DNA from: Massilia sp. Mn16-1_5
Lineage (GTDB): Bacteria > Pseudomonadota > Gammaproteobacteria > Burkholderiales > Burkholderiaceae_D
Direction: 5' to 3'
NCBI RefSeq assembly: GCF_004798585.1
Contig: NZ_PPXQ01000023.1
Coordinates: forward strand, 1 to 64,000
Length of the DNA: 64,000 nt
The position numbers and the translations under genes are program-made. How positions within the stretch are numbered: the first letter of the stretch is position 1; each line of letters begins with the position of its first letter. Positions 27,501-36,056 of the stretch are shown in pieces. Under the pieces are notes generated by a model. The model did not search any database. It saw only the letters and a program-made list of their open reading frames with translations, and was not told the DNA's origin.

Positions 27501-27763
27501 TGGCAAAGCAGCTGCCGTGGGCGCAAGCAGTGCGTGAAGGCGCGCTGAGGCGCCTGCGGCCGGTGTTGATGACTGCCCTGGTTGCGTCGCTTGGATTCGT
27601 CCCGATGGCACTGGCGACAGGTGCCGGCGCGGAGGTACAGCGGCCGCTGGCAACGGTGGTCATCGGTGGCCTTATCACAGCCACAATTCTGACGCTGTTC
27701 GTGCTGCCGACGCTATATCAACGCTTTGCCCGCCCGGCAGAGAGCATGGCGGAAGGAATTTGA
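24578..27763 (+). CDS. czcA: CzcA-type HME-RND divalent cation efflux pump (second copy)
   Basis: A 1061-residue inner-membrane pump; GGAGG precedes ATG 24578. TM4 carries [20 protein letters not shown], the signature of the Zn/Co/Cd (HME1) group with its proton-relay Asp and Glu residues. A short extra loop (about residues 150-185, [11 protein letters not shown]...) is inserted in the first periplasmic domain. The operon promoter is of PbrR/CadR type, so lead, cadmium or zinc may be the inducer; specificity is inferred. Confidence 0.92.
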   Translation: [1061 protein letters not shown]

Positions 27764-27807
27764 GCCGGTAGAGCGAAGGCATTTACTCGCACAATTGAAG
27801 GGTGTAC

Positions 27808-29244
27808 ATGGAAAAGCAATATGACGTAGTGATCATTGGAGCTGGTTCGGGCGGCTACATCGCCGCAATCCGGGCCGGGCAACTCGGACTGTCAGTGGCA
27901 TGCATCGAATCGAATCCTTATGCCGCCGCTGATGGTCAGCCGCGTCCTGGCGGAACCTGCCTGAACGTGGGATGCATTCCCTCGAAAGCATTGCTCGCGT
28001 CGAGCCACCTGTACGAGCAGGTCGTGCACCATACTGCCGAGCATGGAATCACCACTGGCGATGCGGCGATTGACGTCAACAAGATGATCGATCGGAAGGA
28101 TGGGGTGGTCACGAAGATGGCGAAGGGCATTGAATACTTGTTCAAGAAGAACAAGGTCGACTTCATCAAGGGACACGGACGCTTCGTTGGCGTGCAGGAC
28201 GGGGTGTACGGCATGGAAGTGTCGTCCAACGGCTCTGTGCAACGGATTCGGGCCCGCAACGTCATCATCGCCACAGGATCGAAACCGCGGCAACTGCCGG
28301 GCGCCACGATCGACAATGCGACTATTTGCGACAACGCAGGAGCACTTGAGTTTCGTGAGGTGCCGCGGCGCTTGTGCGTCATCGGCGCTGGTGTGATCGG
28401 GCTTGAATTGGGGTCGGTCTGGCGACGACTGGGTGCGGATGTAACCCTATTGGATGCGATGCCCGACTTTCTGCCAGCCTGCGATAGCAGTGTGTCGAAG
28501 GAAATGCTCAAGCTGATGTCAGGTCAAGGGCTGAAGTTCGATCTTGGCGTGGCCATTGACCATATTGCGCTTACGACCGAAGGGGCAACAATCTCGTATC
28601 GCGACAGTGCCGGCGCCTCCCGGGAGCTCGTCAGCGATAAGGTGATCGTGGCGATCGGACGGGTACCAAGTACGGAGGGTCTGGGAATCGAAGCCATCGG
28701 CCTGCAGCTTGACCAGCGAGGCTATGTTCCTGTCGATGAGCACTGTCGGACTGCGCTGCCGAACCTGTATGCCATTGGTGATGTCGTCCGCGGGCCAATG
28801 CTTGCGCATAAGGCTGAAGAGGAAGGAATCATGGTGGCCGAGATCGTCGCCGGGCAAGCCGGTCATGTGAACTACAACGCCATTCCCTTCATCATTTACA
28901 CGAGTCCGGAAGCAGCATGGGTTGGCAAGACGGAGCAGGAGCTGAAGCGCGACGGACGGGCTTTCAAGTCGGGACAGTTCCCCTTCTCGGCCAATGGCCG
29001 GGCACTGGGCCACGGGGACGCGCAGGGGTTCGTCAAGGTGCTGGCCGACGCCCAGTCTGACCTCGTGCTAGGCGTACATATCGTCAGCTCGCTGGCGTCG
29101 GAAATGATCGGCGAAGCGACGATGGCACTTGAATTTTCGGCATCGTCAGAAGACATTGCCCGCATCTGTCATGCGCATCCAACACTCTATGAAGCAATCA
29201 GGGAAGCGGCGCTCGCTGTCGACAAGCGTGCGCTCAACATCTGA
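27808..29244 (+). CDS. lpdA: Dihydrolipoyl dehydrogenase (E3-like flavoprotein) in a metal operon
   Basis: A 478-residue FAD/NAD disulfide oxidoreductase; GAAGGG precedes ATG 27808 (a GTG at 27802 is less likely). The FAD-binding GAGSGG and redox pair C51/C56 (GGTCLNVGCIPSK) are intact, as are the second dinucleotide fold (GAGVIGLELG) and the His-Glu catalytic end (HAHPTLYEAIREA). It lacks the N-terminal HMA and C-terminal Cys pair of mercuric reductase. No E1 or E2 partner is nearby. It follows the czcA-like gene by 44 bp and precedes lspA, so it is likely induced by metals. Confidence 0.9.
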   Translation: MEKQYDVVIIGAGSGGYIAAIRAGQLGLSVACIESNPYAAADGQPRPGGTCLNVGCIPSKALLASSHLYEQVVHHTAEHGITTGDAAIDVNKMIDRKDGVVTKMAKGIEYLFKKNKVDFIKGHGRFVGVQDGVYGMEVSSNGSVQRIRARNVIIATGSKPRQLPGATIDNATICDNAGALEFREVPRRLCVIGAGVIGLELGSVWRRLGADVTLLDAMPDFLPACDSSVSKEMLKLMSGQGLKFDLGVAIDHIALTTEGATISYRDSAGASRELVSDKVIVAIGRVPSTEGLGIEAIGLQLDQRGYVPVDEHCRTALPNLYAIGDVVRGPMLAHKAEEEGIMVAEIVAGQAGHVNYNAIPFIIYTSPEAAWVGKTEQELKRDGRAFKSGQFPFSANGRALGHGDAQGFVKVLADAQSDLVLGVHIVSSLASEMIGEATMALEFSASSEDIARICHAHPTLYEAIREAALAVDKRALNI

Positions 29245-29269
29245 TCGCCGACTGTTCAGGACTCATATC

Positions 29270-29773
29270 ATGGCCCGACCTATTTCTTCGACAGCTGCCA
29301 TATCCGGCGCAGCCTTATTCGCCGCCGCTGATTTGGCGACCAAGGCCCTCATTGCGGCGCGGCTGCCCTATGACCAACAGGTTGAATTGCTCCCAACGCT
29401 GAACATTGTTCATGTGGTCAATCATGGAGCGGCATTCGGATTTATGGCTACGGCGGGCGGGTGGCAGCGCTACCTGTTTATCGCCATAGCGCTGTTCGCA
29501 ACGGGGCTCATCATCCAAATGATCAGGAAGCCTACGACATCTGCAATCGAGCGGCCGGGCCTGGCCATGATACTCGGCGGTGCGGTTGGCAACCTGATCG
29601 ACCGTGCAGCGCGCATGGGAGTTGTTGACTGGATCGACGTGCATGCAGGAGTGCATCACTGGCCGGCGTTCAATATTGCCGATATCGGCATCAGCGTCGG
29701 CGCAGCAGTGATCGTTTTCTACGTGCTTTTTGGCCCCCGCGCAGCGGAGGCGGTGCCTGAACGAACGCCATAA
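29270..29773 (+). CDS. lspA: Signal peptidase II (LspA/PbrC-like)
   Basis: A 167-residue membrane protease with four hydrophobic helices; CAGGA precedes ATG 29270. Family motifs are visible: NHGAAFGF, GGAVGNLIDR and FNIADIGI, the last two with the catalytic Asp residues. It cleaves lipoprotein signal peptides. A homologue, PbrC, belongs to the lead-resistance operon of Cupriavidus, and this copy lies close to pbrTRA. It is the last gene of the czcCBA-like operon and could process the lipoproteins made nearby. Confidence 0.88.
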   Translation: MARPISSTAAISGAALFAAADLATKALIAARLPYDQQVELLPTLNIVHVVNHGAAFGFMATAGGWQRYLFIAIALFATGLIIQMIRKPTTSAIERPGLAMILGGAVGNLIDRAARMGVVDWIDVHAGVHHWPAFNIADIGISVGAAVIVFYVLFGPRAAEAVPERTP

Positions 29774-29838
29774 CAACGGCTTCAGCGGCGCGGGCCAATC
29801 AGTCGGAGTGCTGCGAAAGCATTTCCCGGGTGCCGAAA

Positions 29839-30453
29839 TTATTGCTGAGATTCTTTCGCCTCGGACAGAATCTCGTACCCCCCTTTCGCTGCAATTCCCG
29901 ATACGACGGTTCCAAGAATCAGGTCGGGAAGGTTCGAATTCATCCACATCACTAGTGCACCAGACAAGACGATTGCACCGTTCACGATCGAGTCGTTATT
30001 GGTAAAGATGGCAGACGCTTTGAAATTGATGTCCTGGCCGCGATGCTGCTTTAGAAGACGGATGCAGTAAATATTGAGAAGCGCATTCGCGGCAGCCATC
30101 GCCATCATGGCCGGTCCCAGCGGGGATTCGCCGCCAAAAAAGCGACGAACGACCTCCACCAGCAGCAGGCATGCGAAGCCGATCAGGAGGCAACCGGACA
30201 GCTGGGCGGCACGCTTTTTGATTGTCGCCGACCTGCCGACGGCGTACAGACTCACGGCATAAACTGCGGCGTCCCCTAAATTGTCCAGGCCAGCTCCGAT
30301 CACTGCGGTCGACGATGCCCAAGTGCCACCGATGATCCCTGCGAGGCACTGCCCGAGGTTAATCAACAGGACCTTCCACAGAATGCCGCGATCGCTTTCC
30401 TGGCTCGCATCCAGGCTTGGTTCGTCGTCTATGGCGTTGTCGCTTTCCGGCAT
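29839..30453 (-). CDS. Divergent cation diffusion facilitator (CDF-like) membrane protein
   Basis: A 204-residue inner-membrane protein with about five to six helices; GGAG precedes ATG 30453. The layout follows CDF exporters: TM2 holds DNLGDAA (a DxxxD pair), TM5 holds NDSIVNGAIVLSGAL (Asp then Asn), and the C-terminal cytosolic domain is missing. Shortened CDF-like proteins of this kind occur beside pbr genes. It may export a divalent cation, but the altered ligand set leaves this open. It is convergent with lspA. Confidence 0.6.
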   Translation of the reverse strand: MPESDNAIDDEPSLDASQESDRGILWKVLLINLGQCLAGIIGGTWASSTAVIGAGLDNLGDAAVYAVSLYAVGRSATIKKRAAQLSGCLLIGFACLLLVEVVRRFFGGESPLGPAMMAMAAANALLNIYCIRLLKQHRGQDINFKASAIFTNNDSIVNGAIVLSGALVMWMNSNLPDLILGTVVSGIAAKGGYEILSEAKESQQ

Positions 30454-30570
30454 ACGCGCTCCAGTAATATCAGTTGGGATAAGGATTTCACGCCGGCTGT
30501 CAAGGTCGACGCAGCTACAATTGCGGCGCCTGCAAGCTTGGCCGCAGCGTTCGTCGATGAAGACGCTGGG

Positions 30571-30924
30571 TCAGTGTGAATGCTTCAATATCTGGACAAC
30601 CTCTGGCACTGCCCCATCTTTGCACGACGGCGGAGAAAACTCGACCTTATCGTGGAGATGGAGCTTGATCGCCTCAGGGACCATGGCGCTTACATATCTG
30701 TATGACCGAAGGTGAGGAGTCGTAATTTCGACATACTGATGACTAGCAAGCTGCTCATCGCTGAGATTCTTTAGACATCCAGAGTGATTAGCCTGTAATT
30801 TCGCGGGCGTGTAGAGCTCGGTTACCCAGCCGGTTTTGCTGTTCGGACCAATTCTTGGATCGGCACAGCCAGCCAGGGCAGCCAGCGCGGCAAGCCCGAC
30901 GATAAACATTTTTTTGGTAACCAT
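30571..30924 (-). CDS. Putative lipoprotein
   Basis: A 117-residue protein, AAAAGGAG before ATG 30924. A lipobox (LAALAGCAD) ends the signal peptide. The mature part has two further Cys residues (SGCLKN, PSCKDG) and several His residues at the end (LKHSH). No domain is recognised. It lies 66 bp downstream of pbrT on the same strand, so it may share its transcript. Function unknown. Confidence 0.6.
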   Translation of the reverse strand: MVTKKMFIVGLAALAALAGCADPRIGPNSKTGWVTELYTPAKLQANHSGCLKNLSDEQLASHQYVEITTPHLRSYRYVSAMVPEAIKLHLHDKVEFSPPSCKDGAVPEVVQILKHSH

Positions 30925-30990
30925 AATTGCTCCTTTTCTTCCGTAAGCATCTTTCGAAATCCAGGTTCACAAGCCTGATCCTAGCGATCG

Positions 30991-32919
30991 CTATTTGCGG
31001 GCTCTGACCAGATTGAATCCAAAGCCGAGTCCAGCTGCCAGCAGCAACACCAGCTGCGCCCCATAGGTCTGCATCGTCGGATAAAGCCCGATCACAGGCA
31101 CGCGCGGTCCGGTGGTCGGTGTAGCCTTCAGCCAGCCCGCTTCCTGCAGCCCGGCGATTCCTTTTCCGACCAAAACGACGGCCAAGGCGGCCACGAGTAT
31201 CGAACTGAACGAGAAGAATTTACCGATCGGCATGCGGGCACTGGTGCGCAGGAAGACGGCAGCGATTATCGCCAGCAGGACAAGCCCTGTAATGAATCCA
31301 CCTAACAGTGCGGGACCGTTACCGTCGGCCGCAAGTGCGGAATAGAACAGGACGGTTTCGAAGACCTCCCGGTAGACCGCAATGAATGCCAGGGCGAACA
31401 AGGCCCACGCCGAACGTTTTTCCATCGCTGCCGTGAGATGCTGCTTCAGGTAAGCCTGCCACTGCCCAGCCTGGCCTTTCTGGTGCATCCACAGGCCGAC
31501 CGATAGCAGCACCGCCGCAGCGAAAAGCGATGATAAGCCTTCGGTGACTTCGCGGCTCGCACCGCTGATGCTGACCACGTAGGTGGCGACCAGCCACGTC
31601 AGTGCGCCGGCCGCCAGTGCGGAAGTCCAGCCGGCATGCACATAACGCAGCGCCTGGGGCCGTTCGGCCTTGCGCAGGAAGGCAACCATCGCGATCACGA
31701 TCAACAGGGCTTCGACGCCTTCGCGCAGGAGGATAGTCAAGGCGCCCACGAATGCCGTGGTGGCGTCGGTCCGGTCCGCGCCAGTGACCGCCTCGACACG
31801 TACGAAATACGCGTCCAGTTGCTGGGCGTACCCGGACGCCCGCTCGACGTCGCCCTGTGCGACCGCGCCCCGGTACAGTTGCATGGTCCGTTCCACGTCG
31901 ACCAGCAGCTGGCGGTCGGTAGCGTCGAGGGTTGCTTCGAGCGGCTCGAAGCCGTCCAGGTATGCCGACAAGGCGAGCTTCGTGGCGTTGGCGCCCTGGC
32001 CGTTCTTCAATGCATCTAAGCTGTCCTGCAGCAGCTTGCGCGCCAGGGCAATGCCCGTGCGTTCCTGCTGCTCCCTGATGATTTCCGGGTGGGCGCGCGC
32101 ATACGCCATAGCCGCGCGCGCGGTCGCCGGGGGCAATCGTTTCGCCAGCTCGTCTTCAGTGGTAGTCACAAGTGCATTAATGTCGGGCAGTGCCGAATAC
32201 AAGGTTTTATCCCGTTCAAAAGCAGCCTTGCCGGCTTCGATATCCGATTCAGCGAAGGACAGTCGTCCGACATGAAACGCCAGCGACCAGCGGTCGTGCT
32301 CGGACAGGCTGGTAAAGGCGGGCATCGACGTCCCGTGGACACCCTGGCTGATCACCTGGTACAGGGCCATGAGTGAACGAGAGCGGGCCCGCTCCTGATC
32401 GGTGAACGCGATCGGCTTGGGTTCGAGCCGGCTTGCAATCGGGCCATCACCCGCGCCGCCAACCCCGTGGCATGCAGCGCATTGCGCCTGGTAGAGGGTG
32501 GCGCCACGGGACAAGTCTGGCATGCTGCGCGGCGCAACAGGGAACGGGTACGCCTGAAGAAGTAGCCGTTTCGCCTCACGCGCGAGTTCGCCGACACGTT
32601 GCGGTGTGTCCTTTTGTTCGACCGCCTGCTTCAGGCGTGTGGCGGCCGTGCTCAACTCCGCCTGCAAAGGATGCGCCGGCAGTGCCGACACCTGGCTTTG
32701 CGCGCGCACGGTAAACTCCTTCATTTCTCCGTACTCGACCGCGCTGACGACCGATCCGTGCTGGACCGCGCCCCCGTAGTCAACGGCAACATAATCGAGC
32801 AACTGCCACAGCTGCCGGGCTTCCATTTCCGAGGATTTGGTATCTGCGTGCGCCGCGCCGATCGTGCAGCTGAAGAAAAATGCGAGGGAAATAAGCCAAC
32901 GCCAGACCGAGAAATTCAT
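30991..32919 (-). CDS. pbrT: PbrT-like FTR1-family permease with cytochrome-c domain
   Basis: A 642-residue protein. A signal peptide is followed by a periplasmic domain containing one haem-c site (CAACHG, about residue 150), then seven helices of the FTR1 iron-permease family, with the metal motifs REGVEALLI and YREVFETVLF. PbrT is the proposed Pb(II) uptake permease of the Cupriavidus pbr operon. It has a PbrR-type promoter of its own (32955-32985) and lies divergent to pbrA, with pbrR between them on the same strand. Confidence 0.88.
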   Translation of the reverse strand: MNFSVWRWLISLAFFFSCTIGAAHADTKSSEMEARQLWQLLDYVAVDYGGAVQHGSVVSAVEYGEMKEFTVRAQSQVSALPAHPLQAELSTAATRLKQAVEQKDTPQRVGELAREAKRLLLQAYPFPVAPRSMPDLSRGATLYQAQCAACHGVGGAGDGPIASRLEPKPIAFTDQERARSRSLMALYQVISQGVHGTSMPAFTSLSEHDRWSLAFHVGRLSFAESDIEAGKAAFERDKTLYSALPDINALVTTTEDELAKRLPPATARAAMAYARAHPEIIREQQERTGIALARKLLQDSLDALKNGQGANATKLALSAYLDGFEPLEATLDATDRQLLVDVERTMQLYRGAVAQGDVERASGYAQQLDAYFVRVEAVTGADRTDATTAFVGALTILLREGVEALLIVIAMVAFLRKAERPQALRYVHAGWTSALAAGALTWLVATYVVSISGASREVTEGLSSLFAAAVLLSVGLWMHQKGQAGQWQAYLKQHLTAAMEKRSAWALFALAFIAVYREVFETVLFYSALAADGNGPALLGGFITGLVLLAIIAAVFLRTSARMPIGKFFSFSSILVAALAVVLVGKGIAGLQEAGWLKATPTTGPRVPVIGLYPTMQTYGAQLVLLLAAGLGFGFNLVRARK

Positions 32920-32954
32920 AGGGAGGCACTTCTATTCGTATTGGTGAGCCTCGC

Positions 32955-32985
32955 ATTTAACACCATGTAGCTGCTTCAGGGTCAA
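32955..32985 (-). promoter_or_regulatory. PbrR-type promoter of pbrT
   Basis: Read leftward: TTGACC (32985-32980), 19-bp spacer, TTAAAT (32960-32955). The half-site CCTGAAGCAG lies at the -35 edge. The long spacer fits activation by a MerR-family protein. Confidence 0.75.
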
Positions 32986-33033
32986 GTCTTTCCGCTACAT
33001 TTTTCGGCTTGGTGCTCATCGCGGAGGCCGAAG

Positions 33034-33462
33034 TCAGCCCGTGGAGGCGGCAGGTGGAAAAGAGGCGCATGGATCAGCTCCCAGCGCCTGCAGGATTTTG
33101 CAGGTGCTCGTACTGTCGGTGGCGAGGCATTGACTCCTGAGGTCTTTGAGCTGTGCTTCCAGTGCTGACAATGCAGCAATGCGTTCGACGACATGCCCGA
33201 TATGTTTATCGAGCAAGGCATTAACGCCGATGCAGTCCCGTTCCGGATGGTCGCGAAAATCCAGCAGCAACCGGATCTCGTCAAGTGTCATGTCCAAGGC
33301 ACGGCAGTGCCGAATGAACAGCAGACGTTCAGCGTGACTCTCGGTATAGGCGCGATAGTTGTTCGACAAGCGCTCTGGCGGAGGAAGCAAGCCGCTATGC
33401 TCGTAATAGCGGATAGTTTCGACCGGGCAGGCTGAGCGCCTGGCAAGTTCGCCAATTTTCAT
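33034..33462 (-). CDS. pbrR: PbrR/CadR-type MerR-family regulator
   Basis: A 142-residue activator. The helix-turn-helix start (MKIGELARRSACPVETIRYYE) is followed by a dimer helix and the metal-binding cysteines Cys77, Cys112 and Cys121, spaced as in PbrR and CadR. It should sense Pb(II) or Cd(II) and activate promoters with 19-bp spacers. Two such promoters flank it (pbrT and pbrA), and a third with the same half-site lies 11 kb away before the second czc operon. ATG 33462 follows GGAGG-type sequence (AAGGAGG equivalent in the minus strand is weak). Confidence 0.85.
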   Translation of the reverse strand: MKIGELARRSACPVETIRYYEHSGLLPPPERLSNNYRAYTESHAERLLFIRHCRALDMTLDEIRLLLDFRDHPERDCIGVNALLDKHIGHVVERIAALSALEAQLKDLRSQCLATDSTSTCKILQALGADPCASFPPAASTG

Positions 33463-33492
33463 GAAGGAGGTTCCGATATGTTAGTTTAGTGC

Positions 33493-33523
33493 TTGACCCT
33501 GTATCTGCTTCAGGGTGTTCAAT
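33493..33523 (+). promoter_or_regulatory. PbrR-type promoter of pbrA
   Basis: TTGACC (33493-33498), 19-bp spacer, TTCAAT (33518-33523). ACCCTG and CAGGGT arms form a dyad around CTGCTT. It lies 34 bp before pbrA and close to the start of divergent pbrR. Confidence 0.8.
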
Positions 33524-33556
33524 ACGGGACTATACACAGTTTCACAAGGAGTCGAC

Positions 33557-35992
33557 ATGTCGGAATGCCAGACCAAATCTTGTTGCGCGCTGCCGGAGCC
33601 AGCCGCATCGGTAAATGACTTGCCTTCAGCCCATGCCGGCTCGCTGGTCATTCGCATCGACCAAATGGATTGCCCGACAGAAGAGGGCCTACTGCGCCAA
33701 GCGCTGGGGCGCCTGCCGGGGGTCGGAGAACTTTCGTTCAATCTTGTCCAGCGCAGGCTACAGGTCGCGCACAGTCTCGCCGACCCGGAGGCCATTTTGG
33801 CAGCGGTACGTGCGGTCGGCATGGATCCCGTGGTCGAAAGCGCCTCTGGCACCAGCGCGGCGCTTCCTGGCACCGTGTTCCGGATCGAGAACATGGATTG
33901 TCCCACGGAGGAATCGCTCATCCGTGGCAAGCTCTCGACCATGCCCCAGATCGAAGGGCTCGACTTCAACCTGGTCCAGCGTCGCCTGAGCGTCAGGCAC
34001 ACTGGGCCAGTGGCACTTATCCAGGATGCGCTCGCCTCGATCGGTATGCAGGCTGTGCTCATCACTGCTGGGCAGGAAGGCGCCACCGCCGCGGCGCCCG
34101 CTTCGCGGAAGCGGCAGCAGGCGATGCTCGCGTTTGGACTGGCTGCGGCGGTAGGTGCGGAGATCATCGCGTGGACGACGGGCGATGAGAACTGGTGGCC
34201 AGTCATCCTGCTGTCGGTACTTGCGATCGCGATGACGGGCTTGGGCGTCTACAAGAAAGGCTGGATCGCACTCAAAAACCGCAATCTCAATATCAATGCC
34301 CTGATGTCGATCGCCGTCACCGGCGCCGTGCTGATTGGCCAGTGGCCCGAGGCGGCGATGGTCATGGTCCTGTTCGCTGTGGCCGAAGTGATCGAGGCGC
34401 GTTCGCTGGACCGGGCAAGGAACGCGATCCAGGGCCTGATGGGATTGACGCCCGACCGGATCAGCATTCGCCAGGCGGATGGCGGCTGGGTCGAGCAGGA
34501 AGCCGCCGGCGTCGCGGTCGGCGCGCTGGCGCGCGTCGCACCGGGCGAGCGGATTGCCCTCGACGGAGAGGTCATGTCAGGGCAATCGTCGGTCAATCAG
34601 GCGCCGATCACGGGCGAGAGCATGCCCGTACCCAAGACCGTCGGGGACAAGGTATTCGCCGGCACGATCAACGAGACCGGATCCTTCGAGTACCGTGTCA
34701 CCGCCGGGCACAACAACTCGACGCTGTCGCGCATCATCCGGGCGGTCGAGGAGGCGCAGGGCAGCCGTGCGCCTACCCAGCGCTTCGTCGACCGCTTTTC
34801 CAGCATCTATACGCCGGCCGTGTTCGCCATCGCACTGGCGGTCGCCCTTGTTCCGCCGCTGTTACTCGGCGCCGAATGGATGCCGTGGATCTACAAGGCG
34901 CTCGTACTGCTCGTGATCGCCTGCCCCTGCGCGCTGGTGATCTCGACCCCGGTCACGGTTGTTAGCGGCCTGGCCGCGGCGGCGCGCGCCGGCATACTTA
35001 TCAAGGGCGGTGTTTACCTGGAGCAGGGCGGCAAACTGCGCTCCTTGGCACTGGACAAGACAGGCACGATCACGCAGGGCAAACCAGAGGTGACGGACAT
35101 CCTACCCCTGCAAGGCGACGCGCATGCCCACCTGCAGCTCGCGGCAGCACTCGCCGACCGCTCCGACCATCCGGTATCGACTGCGGTCAGCCGCCACTGG
35201 CAAGCGGCAGACCTCAAGCTCGCGCTGGCCCCGGTGAGCGAATTCGAGGCACTGACCGGACGCGGCACCAAAGGGCAGATCGGCGGCAAGTGGTACTACC
35301 TCGGCAACCACCGGCTGGTGGAGGAACTTGGCATCTGCAACGAGGAGACGGAAGCAGTCCTGTCCAGGCTGGAAGGCGAGGGCAAAACGGCAGTCGTCCT
35401 GTGTGACGACACGGCCCCGCTGCTGGTCATTGGCGTGGCCGATACGATCCGTGAAAGCAGCCGCGAAGCGATCGCCCAGCTGCATCAGCTGGGTATCCGG
35501 ACCATCATGTTGACCGGCGACAATGCAGTGACCGCCGCTGCGATCGCACGGCAGGTCGGCATCGACGATGCGCGGGGCAATCTCCTGCCCGAGGAGAAGC
35601 TCGCCGCCGTCAATGACGAAATCGCCCACTTCGGCACCGTCGGCATGGTCGGCGACGGCATCAACGATGCACCCGCCCTGGCGAAGGCCGATATTGGATT
35701 TGCAATGGGTGCAGCGGGCACCGATACCGCCATTGAAACAGCAGATGTCGCGCTGATGGACGACGACCTGCGCAAAGTTGCACAGTTCGTCCGCTTGAGC
35801 AGGCAGGCGGCCGCCATCCTCAAGCAAAACATCGTCGCTGCCCTGCTGATCAAGGCAGTGTTCCTGGTCCTGGCCATCGCCGGCTCGGCCACCTTATGGA
35901 TGGCCGTGTTCGCAGACATGGGAGCGAGCCTGCTCGTGGTCTTCAACGGGTTGCGGCTGCTTAAGGCGGGAGATGCCCGCAACCGGGGCTAG
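33557..35992 (+). CDS. pbrA: PbrA/CadA-type P1B-2 ATPase for Pb/Cd/Zn
   Basis: An 811-residue pump; AAGGAG precedes ATG 33557. The N-terminus has a Cys pair (KSCCALPEP) and two HMA-like domains in which the usual GMTCxxC is replaced by MDCPTEE (twice), a form typical of PbrA/CadA proteins. CPC lies at 456-458. TGES, DKTGTITQG, SDHP and GDGINDAP are present. The family exports Pb(II), Cd(II) and Zn(II) to the periplasm. It is controlled by an adjacent PbrR-type promoter. Confidence 0.93.
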   Translation: MSECQTKSCCALPEPAASVNDLPSAHAGSLVIRIDQMDCPTEEGLLRQALGRLPGVGELSFNLVQRRLQVAHSLADPEAILAAVRAVGMDPVVESASGTSAALPGTVFRIENMDCPTEESLIRGKLSTMPQIEGLDFNLVQRRLSVRHTGPVALIQDALASIGMQAVLITAGQEGATAAAPASRKRQQAMLAFGLAAAVGAEIIAWTTGDENWWPVILLSVLAIAMTGLGVYKKGWIALKNRNLNINALMSIAVTGAVLIGQWPEAAMVMVLFAVAEVIEARSLDRARNAIQGLMGLTPDRISIRQADGGWVEQEAAGVAVGALARVAPGERIALDGEVMSGQSSVNQAPITGESMPVPKTVGDKVFAGTINETGSFEYRVTAGHNNSTLSRIIRAVEEAQGSRAPTQRFVDRFSSIYTPAVFAIALAVALVPPLLLGAEWMPWIYKALVLLVIACPCALVISTPVTVVSGLAAAARAGILIKGGVYLEQGGKLRSLALDKTGTITQGKPEVTDILPLQGDAHAHLQLAAALADRSDHPVSTAVSRHWQAADLKLALAPVSEFEALTGRGTKGQIGGKWYYLGNHRLVEELGICNEETEAVLSRLEGEGKTAVVLCDDTAPLLVIGVADTIRESSREAIAQLHQLGIRTIMLTGDNAVTAAAIARQVGIDDARGNLLPEEKLAAVNDEIAHFGTVGMVGDGINDAPALAKADIGFAMGAAGTDTAIETADVALMDDDLRKVAQFVRLSRQAAAILKQNIVAALLIKAVFLVLAIAGSATLWMAVFADMGASLLVVFNGLRLLKAGDARNRG

Positions 35993-36056
35993 CATTCCAG
36001 GGCAGGTCTGGAGCGAGTCCACAGCGCGCATTTCAACCTGCCCAAGCTTTTGCCTC

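Noticed and set aside
27808..29244. Mercuric reductase MerA
   Set aside because: The redox pair is shared by Lpd and MerA, but the C-terminal Cys pair and the N-terminal HMA domain are missing, and the end matches Lpd.
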